DNA of 64,000 bases from Clostridia bacterium (GTDB lineage Bacteria > Bacillota > Clostridia > Oscillospirales > Acutalibacteraceae). Numbering within the stretch: position 1 is the first letter of the stretch; each line of letters opens with the position of its first letter. A program made the translations under genes and the position numbers. Location: NCBI GenBank assembly GCA_017513245.1, contig JAFXGK010000016.1:1-64000 (forward strand). The letters run 5' to 3'. Below, piece by piece: positions 18,834-26,369 of the stretch. The notes beneath the pieces were generated by a model. That model was not told the DNA's origin, searched no databases, and saw nothing but the letters and a program-made list of their open reading frames with translations.

Positions 18834-21776
18834 TTATCTGGCAACTATATTGCCTTTGCCAAGGATTTTTGCCTTAATTTGAATGAAATCGGTAATCGAA
18901 ATGCCGCTGTCGCCGCTGGTGTCTGCTGCGGTAGCATATGCACCGGATAACGTTGATTTTTTTAGCAGGTGCGCCTTAATTGCAATCATATCTGTTACCG
19001 ATATGGCACCATCACCGTTGGTATCACCGGTAACAATGGCTGTGTAGGATGCTTTTACGATGTTGCCATCCATAATTTTAACAACCATACCGGTGCCTAC
19101 TTTAGAATTGCCACTTACCACCGAGTTACCCTTATATACCTTGCAGTATTCGCCACCACTGAGTCCGACAAGCAAGGCCGAAACAGCTGTGTTAACAGCA
19201 ATTTTGCTGATGGTGTTTCCGCTAACTTTGTGTTTAGACGATGTTATTTCGGATGTGACCATAGTAACAATAAGACTATCGCTTTTCGGGCCGACAGTAT
19301 TAACGCTATTAGCTTTATACCGCATAAAAAATGTATATTGTTTACCGGGTGTTAAGTTTTCAAAAATATTACTTTCCTGCCATATTTCTCCATCCTTGCT
19401 ATAATCGACCCACTCAAACTTGACAAGCGTAACAGAGGTTTTAGTCTTATTATGAAGTTGGGGCTTAGGGGCTTTATTTTGTGCAATGGGATGAAAACCT
19501 CTTCCACTACAATCAGTACATGTGCCAAACACGGAAATGTATCCGTCACCACCGCAAATGCGACAATACGAAACGTTTCCTCTTCCGGTACCTCCACACT
19601 GTGGGCAAATCACCTGTCCTGCACCGGAATCATCGCAAGTATCACAATGCCCGCCCCACTTGGCATATAAAGTAATATTTTCGGTTACTATGTATGAAGA
19701 ATTTTTTTTGTAATCCACTTCACCGTAAGGGGTTTTTGACCATCCCAAAAACTGATAATAATTGGAAGTGGCATTAGGTAATGTGATGGATATGTCTTCG
19801 GGAAGTGTTTGACTTACCGGCGTTCCAACCTCTCCATTCCCATTATAAGTTATTGTGAAGTATTGTCTTATGTGGCCACACACATTACATATTGAGTCAG
19901 AATTACTATCATAAGTGTGCGTAATTGACCTTGTATATTTACATACGTTACATTCTGTATCGCACGAATCATCGTATGCATGATTACCTGTTGCATTGAT
20001 TGTGGTGTTTTCGTTGCGTTTTGCGTGACAAATCGTACACTCTTCATGCTTGATTCCGTTCACTCCGCAATTTTCTGCTTGGTCTATTATCCATTTGTAA
20101 TCGTGATTTTCTGTTGCATTAATTGCTGTGTTTTCATTTCGTTTTGCATGACAAATCGTACATTCTTCGTGTTTTAGCCCGCTTTCACCACAGGTTTCTT
20201 GCTTATCTATAACCCATTCATAATTATGATTGCCTGTTGCAGAAATTACTGTATTTTCATTTCGTTTTGTATGGCAAACTGTACATTCTTCATGCTTTAG
20301 ACCACTTTCACCACAGGTTTCTTGCTTATCGATAACCCATTTAAAATAATGCGGCGCTGATCGAATGTATCCACAAACATTACAATCGGTATCACACTCG
20401 TTATCATATTTGTGTGTAATTGTACGTATTGCTTCACATACATTACACTGGGTATCACATTCGTTATCGTAAGTATGATTCTCTGTAGCAGAAATTACTG
20501 TATTCTCGTTTCTCTTCGTATGACAAACCGTACATTCTTCGTGCTTTAGACCGCTTCCGCCGCAGGTTGCTTGCTTATCAATAACCCATTCATAATTGTG
20601 AGTTATACTTCTCAAATAACCACAAATATTACATTGGGTATCGCATGCATTATCGTAAGAATGATCTCCTGTAGCAGAAATTACTGTATTTTCATTTCGT
20701 TTTGTATGGCAAACTGTACATTCTTCGTGCTTTTGACCACTTACGCCACAGGTTTCTTGCTTATCAATAACCCATTCATAATTGTGAGTTATACTTCTCA
20801 AATAACCACAAATATTACATTGGGTATCGCATGCATTATCGTAGCTGTGGCTTCTCGTTACCGTCCTCGTCCATTCGCACTTATTACAACTACTGTCACA
20901 TTCACCACCATAAACATGGGAATTCGAATCACAGATATTATAATGCCAGGTGGCGTTGGTTAAACAGGAATTTTTTGATCCAATTGTAATGCTTTCCTTT
21001 TCGCTTATTGACCCACCATACCACACATCTTCAAGATTTTCGCAATCAGAAAATGTCCTATAGCCTATACTTGTAACGCTATTGGGGATGCTGATGCTTG
21101 TAAGGCTTGTGCAACTTTCAAATGCAGAACCTGCAATGGTTTTTGTGCCCTCTGTAATCGCATAAGCACCCGATATATCGGTTTTGGTATCAATTAAATG
21201 ATTATCAATATATAATGCCCCGTTTTCCCAGTTGGAAGGATTATTATAATAGGCAGTATTATAAAATGCCCCAATATCTATATCTGTAACGCTATCGGGG
21301 ACGGTGATGCTTGTAAGGCTTGTGCAATTATAAAATGCAAAATCATCTATACTTGTAACGCTATTGGGGATGCTGATGCTTGTAAGGCTTGTGCAACCAA
21401 AAAATGTCCTATAGCCTATACTTGTAACGCTATTGGGGATGCTGATGCTTGTAAGGCTTGTGCAACTTTCAAATGCACTTTGACCTATACTTGTAACGCT
21501 GTGTCCTATGGTTATATTCACAAGGCTTGTGCAATTATTAAATGCATGATGACCTATACTTGTAACAGGATAACCGCCAAGGGTTGAGGGAATTGTTACA
21601 TCTCCACTAATAGACGTAAAGCAATCAGTTATTGTTGCCTCCCCATTTTTAACAGTATATGTATAAAATCCTTCAATGTAATTAGTTGTTTCCGCACTTA
21701 CGATGCTGAACAGTCCTATAGGCATAATGGAAATTACAAAAATTATAGTTAATATAATTGATACGATTTTTTTCAT
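18834..21776 (-). CDS. Exported BspA-type LRR protein with Cys repeats, DnaJ-like Cys cluster and dockerin
   Basis: A 980-residue secreted protein. In order: signal peptide (1-28); leucine-rich repeats of the LRR_5/BspA type with 23-residue units (about 40-285); Cys-rich repeats built on CDTQCNICGY and EECTVCHTKR (about 290-637); an InlB-like beta-repeat with FLGWSK and TLYAKW (about 638-707); four CxxCxGxG-like motifs as in DnaJ (711-761); an FN3-like domain (about 768-842); a pre-dockerin domain; and a type I dockerin with two DTNGDG/DTSGDS calcium loops (917-972). There is no transmembrane anchor. The next gene encodes a membrane-bound cohesin protein, suggesting non-covalent surface display. 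It overlaps the P-loop gene stop by one base. Confidence 0.88.
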   Translation of the reverse strand: MKKIVSIILTIIFVISIMPIGLFSIVSAETTNYIEGFYTYTVKNGEATITDCFTSISGDVTIPSTLGGYPVTSIGHHAFNNCTSLVNITIGHSVTSIGQSAFESCTSLTSISIPNSVTSIGYRTFFGCTSLTSISIPNSVTSIDDFAFYNCTSLTSITVPDSVTDIDIGAFYNTAYYNNPSNWENGALYIDNHLIDTKTDISGAYAITEGTKTIAGSAFESCTSLTSISIPNSVTSIGYRTFSDCENLEDVWYGGSISEKESITIGSKNSCLTNATWHYNICDSNSHVYGGECDSSCNKCEWTRTVTRSHSYDNACDTQCNICGYLRSITHNYEWVIDKQETCGVSGQKHEECTVCHTKRNENTVISATGDHSYDNACDTQCNICGYLRSITHNYEWVIDKQATCGGSGLKHEECTVCHTKRNENTVISATENHTYDNECDTQCNVCEAIRTITHKYDNECDTDCNVCGYIRSAPHYFKWVIDKQETCGESGLKHEECTVCHTKRNENTVISATGNHNYEWVIDKQETCGESGLKHEECTICHAKRNENTAINATENHDYKWIIDQAENCGVNGIKHEECTICHAKRNENTTINATGNHAYDDSCDTECNVCKYTRSITHTYDSNSDSICNVCGHIRQYFTITYNGNGEVGTPVSQTLPEDISITLPNATSNYYQFLGWSKTPYGEVDYKKNSSYIVTENITLYAKWGGHCDTCDDSGAGQVICPQCGGTGRGNVSYCRICGGDGYISVFGTCTDCSGRGFHPIAQNKAPKPQLHNKTKTSVTLVKFEWVDYSKDGEIWQESNIFENLTPGKQYTFFMRYKANSVNTVGPKSDSLIVTMVTSEITSSKHKVSGNTISKIAVNTAVSALLVGLSGGEYCKVYKGNSVVSGNSKVGTGMVVKIMDGNIVKASYTAIVTGDTNGDGAISVTDMIAIKAHLLKKSTLSGAYATAADTSGDSGISITDFIQIKAKILGKGNIVAR
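19900..20870 (-). repeat. Coding tandem repeats of the Cys-rich domain (about 62-codon unit)
   Basis: The segment encodes repeated CDTxCNxC and EECTVCHTKR motifs. Two blocks starting near 20579 and 20765 are almost identical over about 80 bases at an offset of 186 bases, exactly 62 codons, which points to recent in-frame duplication. Confidence 0.85.
21050..21560 (-). repeat. Coding leucine-rich repeats with 69-base unit
   Basis: The sequence ctatacttgtaacgctattg recurs at several sites (for example near 21066, 21346 and 21425) within 69-base units encoding 23-residue LRR_5 repeats (SLTSISIPNSVTSIGY). The near-identity at DNA level suggests recent expansion or homogenisation. Confidence 0.82.
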
Positions 21777-22234
21777 TAGATTTTCCTCTCTTTTGCTACG
21801 CGTTTAATTTCATTAATAAGAAAATTTGATTGTATTAAATTCACTTTTTCTATCGTTTTGATATCATTGGTTTCAACAAACCATTTTGTATGTATTAAAA
21901 TACCATCGTTGCCTTTTTCTCTTATATAATCCACAGTCTCTCCAGAGGTATGTACAGCACAAACAACTATGTCGCAACCTTTAAAAAATTTATTAAAATC
22001 ATATTCTAAAAAGCGACGAGCATCGCCACGAGTGGTAACTCCTATTTTGATGTTGTTATAAGTAAACATGCATTTTACATCGCCTGTCGATAAAAGACAT
22101 TTCTTTATAATTTTGGCTAAATTATCAATAAGAGTAGTATCAAAAATATTGTTTTGAATAATGGTCAATATCATTCGTTTTAATGTTGTTGTTTTTCCAG
22201 TGTTAGATTTGCCTTGTAATGCGATAACTCTCAC
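21776..22234 (-). CDS. Small P-loop ATPase of unknown function
   Basis: A 152-residue protein starting at GTG 22234, with an AGGGGG site five to six bases upstream. Walker A is GKSNTGKTTT (about 8-17). DIVVCAVHTSG (about 89-99) fits a Walker-B-like strand, and a helical C-terminal end follows (IQSNFLINEIKRVAKERKI). It is too short for a known transporter or recombination ATPase; it may act as a nucleotide-dependent regulator. A longer open frame to 22309 runs through the terminator hairpin and is unlikely to be coding. It overlaps the LRR/dockerin gene by one base and sits immediately behind the structured RNA leader. The base composition is AT-rich compared with the core genes. Confidence 0.75.
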   Translation of the reverse strand: MRVIALQGKSNTGKTTTLKRMILTIIQNNIFDTTLIDNLAKIIKKCLLSTGDVKCMFTYNNIKIGVTTRGDARRFLEYDFNKFFKGCDIVVCAVHTSGETVDYIREKGNDGILIHTKWFVETNDIKTIEKVNLIQSNFLINEIKRVAKERKI

Positions 22235-22240
22235 ATAATA

Positions 22241-22246
22241 CCCCCT
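22241..22246 (-). promoter_or_regulatory. Ribosome binding site that fixes the P-loop gene start
   Basis: AGGGGG on the minus strand lies immediately after the T tract of the RNA terminator and six bases before GTG 22234. There is no room for a separate promoter between terminator and start. Confidence 0.75.
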
Positions 22247-22249
22247 GAA

Positions 22250-22439
22250 AATAAAAAGTGCGGCTACCGAAGCAGCCGCACAAAAAACGCAAACTCCGAT
22301 AGTCGCCAAACCAATTCAATATAAGAGCACGTATGTACACTCACACCGAGGGAATTTGCATTTTTATCAAATTCGGAGGCGTGAGAAAAAACAATGGGTG
22401 CATAAAAGCCCATTATCCCTTATATTCAATTGGTTTGGC
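22250..22439 (-). ncRNA. Structured RNA, about 190 nt, of unassigned family (leader or stand-alone)
   Basis: Transcription should start near 22439, the first base of a 21-position closing stem (22439-22419 with 22325-22305; 20 pairs, one G-G mismatch). Inside are hairpin A (AATGGG/CCCATT, 22414-22409 with 22398-22393), hairpin B (22385-22378 with 22347-22340 plus inner seven pairs 22374-22368 with 22358-22352) and small hairpin C (22338-22335 with 22330-22327). A terminator follows at 22281-22258. The size and closed-rod shape recall 6S RNA, but I cannot match the 6S conserved sequence. Its position directly before the P-loop gene also suits a riboswitch-like attenuator. Confidence 0.72.
22258..22281 (-). 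terminator. Terminator or attenuator at the end of the structured RNA
   Basis: GTGCGGCT/AGCCGCAC pair over eight bases with an eight-base loop (GCTTCGGT on the minus strand), followed by TTTTTATTTT. The ribosome site of the P-loop gene begins immediately afterwards. Confidence 0.92.
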
Positions 22440-22445
22440 ATATAT

Positions 22446-22474
22446 ATTTTAACACACTAAAGCAGTAAATGCAA
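22446..22474 (-). promoter_or_regulatory. Promoter of the structured RNA / accessory operon
   Basis: Minus-strand TTGCAT (22474-22469) and TAAAAT (22451-22446) with 17-base spacing. Six bases after the -10 comes G22439, the first base of the RNA closing stem. Confidence 0.85.
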
Positions 22475-22500
22475 CTATTGATAATAGGTTAACAAAAAGA

Positions 22501-22529
22501 AAAAGCGAAGAGGTGTACTCTTCGCTTTT
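22501..22529 (-). terminator. Terminator of the GH63-like gene
   Basis: AAAAGCGAAGAG and CTCTTCGCTTTT form a twelve-pair stem with a five-base loop and a T-rich tail on the minus strand. It insulates the RNA promoter at 22446-22474. Confidence 0.92.
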
Positions 22530-22532
22530 TGT

Positions 22533-24425
22533 TTATTTCTCAATAAATAGTTTTTCTAATTTGTCGCTGTGGGCGGTGGGGACGCCGTTTATATAGACGG
22601 TCAGGCCCTTGCCTTTGCCGTATTTTTCGCCGGTTTTATCGTAAAGGACGGTTACGTCCCTTCCCTGCCAGCGAACGTCCTCAACGCAGAAGAAGTCCCA
22701 CTCGTCGGGCACTATCGGGTCAACCGTAAGGCCTGCGGCGGTCGGGCGGATGCCCAAAAGTCCGTTTAGGATATTATCGATAAAGCTCGAATGGTTATAG
22801 TCGCGGTTGGGGGCTATCCAGCGGTTTTCCTCGGGATGGTGGTCCTCGCGGACTGCAAAGTCATCGGTTGAACCGCTATCAAAATGGCAAAGACAATAAC
22901 GCTTTATAAGCTCGAAATAATCGGCCTTGCTGACCGAATGATTTTTATAATCGTGCAGCAGGTTGGCCATGCCGAGCAGAATAAGGCTATAGGTATAGGG
23001 CCAGACGGGGCCGTTCCAGAGGCAACCGTGGCCGAAGGGCTGCATATAATGCGGATTTTCCTTTTCGAGGGTGGTAACGCCGAACGGACAGAGGAAGGTG
23101 TCCTCGCGCATTATATAATCCCACGCTTTGGCATAGCGTGCGTCATCGGGGGCCAGATTAAAGCTCCAGGCCGAGTAGCAGTTGCTCTCCTTGCCTTTGA
23201 TTTTGATTTTATCGATGTTGGTTATCTCGACGAAGAAGGAAATATCATCGTCCCAAAGCTTTTCAAAAATGGCGGTTTTAATCTCGTCGCCGCGGCGGTT
23301 GAAATAAAGCGCGTCGGACCAATGACGGCCGATGACAGACGAAATTTTTGCCATTGAATAGGCCGCTGCCGCCATAAAGCAGTTGGAGTTCATACGGTAG
23401 CTTTCATCGCCGCCGATTATCTCCCAAAAGCTGCCGCAGCCCCACGGCTCGAAGGTATAGCAAACGACGAGCTCGTAAAGGGCGGTATAGCCGCCTGCGG
23501 GGTTTTTAAATTCGACCTTGAGTTTATCGGTCGGGACCTGAGTGAAGGTGACCTCGGTCATTTTTTTATCGTATTTCCACGGTGCGGCCGCGAGGTTTTC
23601 GACCGGTTTCCACTCGCCGCCGTCGTTATAGAAAACGCGAAGCTCCTCTGCCTCGGTTTTATACCAAAGGCGAAGTCCGGTAGCGTAGAAATCGGCTATG
23701 GGAGCATCGATAATTACGTAGTCGCGGTCGTTACCGGAGCCCTCTGCGGACCAAAAGGCACCGCGAATTTCGTTATCGGTCAGTGCCTCAAGCGACGAAC
23801 CAACGGCGGTATATGACGCAGAATAGGTCATTTTACGCTCGATTTTATCAAAGCCGTTTACGCCTGCCTCCTGACCCTCGGTGCCGTTTTGCATATAGTA
23901 AAGCCCGAAATCGGGGTCGAATTTAAAGTAGTTATAGTTAAATCGAGCGACAAGCTTAAAGTAGTTTGCTTTAAGGTTTTCTACGTCGCCGTCGAGCAGG
24001 TATTTTTGATAAACCGAATCGAGCAGATAGTTCCAATAGTCAACGTTTATCGGGGTGACGTCGATATAGTCGTTGAGGTATTTCGTGTTGCGGGCCCAGC
24101 GGGCATCGCGAACGTGAGCTCCCTGCGCACAGTCAATATACCTATGATATCCGCTGCCGAAAGATGCTTCGCAATACTCGTATTTGCCGTCGGATTTGCG
24201 TTTAGAAAGGCAGGCAAGCAGATTTTTCCAGCGGTAATAATAAACCTTATCAAGCAGAGTATCGGGGGTTGAGATAAAAGGAATATTCTCAAGCAGCCAC
24301 TCTTTTTGGGTATAGGTTTCCGATTCGTTTTCGTGGACGTCGTCGTTGTGGCCGATGATTTCATCGGGTGTGTTAAGGCTTGGGTTGTTTTGGTTTTTAA
24401 GAATTTCTTGTTTTTTTAAAATCAT
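22533..24425 (-). CDS. GH63/MGH1-type six-hairpin glycoside hydrolase-like protein
   Basis: A 630-residue protein without a signal peptide, so probably cytoplasmic. CLWNGPVWPYTY (about 468-479) is the strongest motif and is typical of (alpha/alpha)6 enzymes of the GH63/GH37 and mannosylglycerate-hydrolase groups. ASFGSGYHRYIDCAQGAHVRDARW early in the chain spans a likely substrate pocket (not a proof of specificity). An inserted beta-rich region (about 215-325) resembles a carbohydrate-binding or discoidin-like module. The sugar is unknown. It has its own promoter (24443-24470), starts at ATG 24425 after GGGGTG, and ends at a strong terminator. Confidence 0.83.
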   Translation of the reverse strand: MILKKQEILKNQNNPSLNTPDEIIGHNDDVHENESETYTQKEWLLENIPFISTPDTLLDKVYYYRWKNLLACLSKRKSDGKYEYCEASFGSGYHRYIDCAQGAHVRDARWARNTKYLNDYIDVTPINVDYWNYLLDSVYQKYLLDGDVENLKANYFKLVARFNYNYFKFDPDFGLYYMQNGTEGQEAGVNGFDKIERKMTYSASYTAVGSSLEALTDNEIRGAFWSAEGSGNDRDYVIIDAPIADFYATGLRLWYKTEAEELRVFYNDGGEWKPVENLAAAPWKYDKKMTEVTFTQVPTDKLKVEFKNPAGGYTALYELVVCYTFEPWGCGSFWEIIGGDESYRMNSNCFMAAAAYSMAKISSVIGRHWSDALYFNRRGDEIKTAIFEKLWDDDISFFVEITNIDKIKIKGKESNCYSAWSFNLAPDDARYAKAWDYIMREDTFLCPFGVTTLEKENPHYMQPFGHGCLWNGPVWPYTYSLILLGMANLLHDYKNHSVSKADYFELIKRYCLCHFDSGSTDDFAVREDHHPEENRWIAPNRDYNHSSFIDNILNGLLGIRPTAAGLTVDPIVPDEWDFFCVEDVRWQGRDVTVLYDKTGEKYGKGKGLTVYINGVPTAHSDKLEKLFIEK

Positions 24426-24442
24426 AAGATCACCCCAAAATC

Positions 24443-24470
24443 ATTTTATCATATATTGGTTTTTTTACAA
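24443..24470 (-). promoter_or_regulatory. Promoter of the GH63-like gene
   Basis: Minus-strand TTGTAA (24470-24465) and TAAAAT (24448-24443) with 16-base spacing, about 20 bases before the ATG at 24425. Confidence 0.65.
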
Positions 24471-24482
24471 GTAAAAACTAAT

Positions 24483-24514
24483 AAAAGAGCAGATATAAAA
24501 ATATCTGCTCTTTT
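24483..24514 (-). terminator. Terminator of the SGNH hydrolase gene
   Basis: AAAAGAGCAGATAT and ATATCTGCTCTTTT form a 14-pair stem with an AAAA loop just after the stop codon at 24519. The T run is part of the stem. Confidence 0.9.
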
Positions 24515-24518
24515 CTCT

Positions 24519-25691
24519 TTATCTTACGGTTTGTTTTTCGGCATCTCGGGTGAAGATTATGCCGAGTTTAAAGTCCTCATCCTTTTCGAAGGTTTCGAAA
24601 AGCGGACGGAACAAAACGGTATGCTTGCCCGCAGGAAGACCTTCGGCTATCATGGTGGGATTGTGGGTTTTGAAGTTGCGGCGGACCCACTCGCCGCCAT
24701 CGATTGCTACCTCAAAGCACCAAACGCTTTCTTCGCGGGCCACGCCGGTTGCAACGTTGGAATTTATGGCTATTTCGGTGCCCTCGAATTCGATTGCAAG
24801 CACGGGGTTTTCGCCGCCGCGCTTAGCGAGAAAATAGCCGTTATAATCGTGAAGGCCGAAATATTTATCGCAAAACACAAATCCATGGCCGCCGAGCGAA
24901 CCGCTTTTTTCCAAAAGCTCTGCAGATGCACTGTTTACAGTGCGGTCACCGTCAAAAAGCTTATCACACTGCACGGGCGGAAGCGTATGCGCGGTTTTTT
25001 CGGGAGTGTCCGCGCGCAGAAGTTCGGTTTCTAAAAAGGCTTCGATGCATTTGTAATATTCATCATAGCCCTTTTCGGTTAGATGCACTATATCGGTAAA
25101 ATGCTCCGACCAGCGGTCTTCGAGGGTATCGCCGAGTTTGTTGGCAAGCGCCATACCGACCTTGACAGACGGAATTCCGTAGGCTTTGGAGATATCGTCG
25201 TGCGCTGCCGCCTGCTCGTGAAGTTTTCCCTCGAGCGCTACGGCGCAGCGGCGCTTATCGGTTACCAAAACCGTCACGATATCGCAGTACGGCAATGCCT
25301 TTCGCACCTCGCGAACGATGGTTTCAAAGCGCATTGCCGACTCATAATAGGTTGAGCCGAAATAGCAGTCGTTAATGGAATATTCGATAAATAAAAGGTC
25401 AGGCTTGTGGGCGATTACGTCACGTTCGACTCGAAAGCAGCCAAGATAGGTTCCGCTCTCGCCTACTGCGCGGTTGATATTTGTAACCGTGGCTTCGGGA
25501 AAATGTTTTGCTATCCAGTTGCCGGTTTTGGCACGCCAGGAAAGCACGTTTAGATCCTCAAATTTTAAGCCGACGCCCATGGTTACCGAGCCACCAAAAT
25601 ACAAAACATTCAGCTTTTTGCCCTTTTTTAGGCAAGAAAGCGTATTATCAAGCGGAGTTCTATTTACAAAATAATCTTTATAATCGAACAC
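24519..25691 (-). CDS. SGNH/GDSL-family hydrolase
   Basis: A 390-residue SGNH hydrolase. Block I is YFGGSVTMG (about 32-40), with serine 35 as likely nucleophile. The glycine block is about NRAVGESGTYLG, block III is YSINDC with its Asn-Asp, and block V is DIVHLTEKGY with Asp and His about four residues apart. Residues about 245-385 form a beta-rich C-terminal module. Such enzymes deacetylate or de-esterify carbohydrates or lipids; the substrate is not evident. There is no signal peptide. The start is GTG at 25691, with GGAGGCGA about seven bases upstream. It neighbours a glycosidase gene, which hints at a glycan role. Confidence 0.87.
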   Translation of the reverse strand: MFDYKDYFVNRTPLDNTLSCLKKGKKLNVLYFGGSVTMGVGLKFEDLNVLSWRAKTGNWIAKHFPEATVTNINRAVGESGTYLGCFRVERDVIAHKPDLLFIEYSINDCYFGSTYYESAMRFETIVREVRKALPYCDIVTVLVTDKRRCAVALEGKLHEQAAAHDDISKAYGIPSVKVGMALANKLGDTLEDRWSEHFTDIVHLTEKGYDEYYKCIEAFLETELLRADTPEKTAHTLPPVQCDKLFDGDRTVNSASAELLEKSGSLGGHGFVFCDKYFGLHDYNGYFLAKRGGENPVLAIEFEGTEIAINSNVATGVAREESVWCFEVAIDGGEWVRRNFKTHNPTMIAEGLPAGKHTVLFRPLFETFEKDEDFKLGIIFTRDAEKQTVR

Positions 25692-25751
25692 TTTATCGCC
25701 TCCGATGTATCGTTACCCTTATATTATCACACACTATAAAAAAATAAAAGA

Positions 25752-25787
25752 GGTAGTGCGACAATGGTAAAAAAATCGCACTACCTT
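25752..25787 (-). terminator. Terminator of the pncB-lipoprotein transcript
   Basis: AGGTAGTGCGA and TCGCACTACCT pair over eleven bases with a 14-base loop; on the minus strand CTTTTATTTTT follows. Confidence 0.87.
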
Positions 25788-25793
25788 TTCTTT

Positions 25794-26369
25794 TTAATCG
25801 GTCCAATACTCGGTATCGGTAAGAGAAATTGCCGATAAAAATCCGTCAAAGAAGAAGAAATCAAGACGAATATTATCAAAGCTTGCAGAGAGAATTTCGG
25901 CGCCGCCAATCGTTCCCGGAAGGAAATAAAGCTGGTCTGCGGTAGCCTCGGCTACGGTGTAGTCGGCACTAAGTTTTTTTGTTACGTCACTTTTGGTAAC
26001 GGAGGTGCCTATTTCGAGACCGAATGCGGTGTCACCGGTTACGATGAACACGGCCGCGCCCTTATCCTTATGCTCCTTTTCATAGTAGAAGGACTGAACG
26101 CCGTTAGCAAGATTAACGGCAACGTTGCCCTCGTTTTCAACCATATGAAGGTCTTCGTTGTCCTGCTCCTCTGCAAGGGCATCGAAGTATTCGACTATCG
26201 CATCGTGCGAGGAGCCCAAGGACACCTCATACTCGGGGATTTTACCCTCTTTTGCGTATTTGTCGATAGTGCCGTCACCCTTGTCGGTGTAGCTTGTTTT
26301 CTTTTCACCGCAGGCGGCAAAAGAGAACATTAAAGCGAGCGCCAGTAAAAGGCATAAAAACTTTTTCAT
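25794..26369 (-). CDS. Small secreted lipoprotein of unknown function
   Basis: A 191-residue lipoprotein. The N-terminus MKKFLCLLLALALMFSFAAC is a signal peptide with lipobox FAAC, so C20 would be lipidated after LspA cleavage and the protein held on the outer face of the membrane. The mature part begins GEKKTSYTDKGDG and has no motif I recognise. Start and stop with pncB overlap as TAATG at 26369, so the two genes are translationally coupled although the products act in different compartments. There is no sign of an ABC-transporter partner. Confidence 0.82.
   Translation of the reverse strand: MKKFLCLLLALALMFSFAACGEKKTSYTDKGDGTIDKYAKEGKIPEYEVSLGSSHDAIVEYFDALAEEQDNEDLHMVENEGNVAVNLANGVQSFYYEKEHKDKGAAVFIVTGDTAFGLEIGTSVTKSDVTKKLSADYTVAEATADQLYFLPGTIGGAEILSASFDNIRLDFFFFDGFLSAISLTDTEYWTD

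Noticed and set aside
19900..20870. A CRISPR array, because of regularly repeated sequence
   Set aside because: The repeats are 186 bases, in frame, diverged between copies, and encode CxxC motifs of one long protein.
22235..22309. A 25-residue N-terminal extension of the P-loop protein with a hydrophobic stretch
   Set aside because: It would be encoded across the terminator hairpin; a GTG at 22234 with AGGGGG fits far better.
22305..22439. A miniature transposable element, because of the long terminal inverted repeat
   Set aside because: No target-site duplication flanks it, one end aligns exactly with a promoter start, and internal hairpins and a terminator fit an RNA gene better.
22250..22439. 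Firm assignment as 6S RNA
   Set aside because: Length, promoter and closing stem fit, but I cannot match the conserved central-bubble sequence by eye, and the terminator abuts a coding-gene ribosome site.
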